Assembly (NCBI GenBank): GCA_902573295.1
Contig: CACGJB010000003.1
Coordinates: 1 to 64,000, forward strand
Length of the DNA stretch: 64,000 bases
Origin: an uncultured Pelagibacteraceae bacterium
GTDB lineage: Bacteria > Pseudomonadota > Alphaproteobacteria > Pelagibacterales > Pelagibacteraceae
Direction: 5' to 3'
A model generated the notes under the pieces. The model searched no databases. It saw only the letters and a program-made list of their open reading frames with translations, and was not told the DNA's origin. Shown here one piece after another: positions 63,945 through 64,000 of this stretch. How positions within the stretch are numbered: position 1 is the first letter of the stretch; every line of letters begins with the position of its first letter. The translations under genes and the position numbers were made by a program.

Positions 63945-64000
63945 ATTAAGTTCCACAAAAAGTTTGATATTTTTCGTTGCTCGATGGAGCAGGCGCTTGA

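Noticed and set aside
63978-63991. TGCTC-GATG-GAGCA hairpin near the window end, considered as a riboswitch or structured RNA
   Set aside because: Only a 5-bp stem and the sequence is truncated at 64000; cannot be evaluated

Overview
AT-rich, gene-dense, streamlined chromosomal segment, most consistent with a marine SAR11/Pelagibacterales-like alphaproteobacterium (inferred from gene content, AT bias, tiny intergenic gaps and a circularly permuted tmRNA). No CRISPR arrays, prophage, transposases or rRNA were seen. Main contents: a permuted two-piece ssrA (minus strand, tag ANESYALAA), thyX, mrp, hflKC-degP, miaA, ilvBHC, a peptide-type ABC transporter, leuA, mreBCD-mrdA-rodA, two branched-chain amino-acid (LIV)-type ABC systems (one followed by azlCD), a CsiD/GlaH-like glutarate hydroxylase, a TRAP transporter, pxpABC (5-oxoprolinase), a tandem glycine riboswitch followed by gcvTHP, and a membrane-lipid/photo-oxidative-stress-like set (FAD oxidoreductase, DUF1365, CFA synthase, DUF3833, B12-type radical SAM, SDR, TspO). 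The most interesting less-explained items are: (i) a perfect 11-bp SD-sequestering hairpin forming almost the whole predicted 5'UTR of a LysE/RhtB exporter; (ii) the glycine-riboswitch transcript apparently running without a gap into the lipid-modification genes; (iii) strong hairpins placed between the solute-binding-protein gene and the permease genes in three unrelated transporter operons; (iv) a 23-aa translationally coupled micro-ORF not in the ORF track; (v) divergent pxpA/pxpBC and SDR/tspO pairs with almost no room for promoters. All calls come from reading the sequence; no database search was run.
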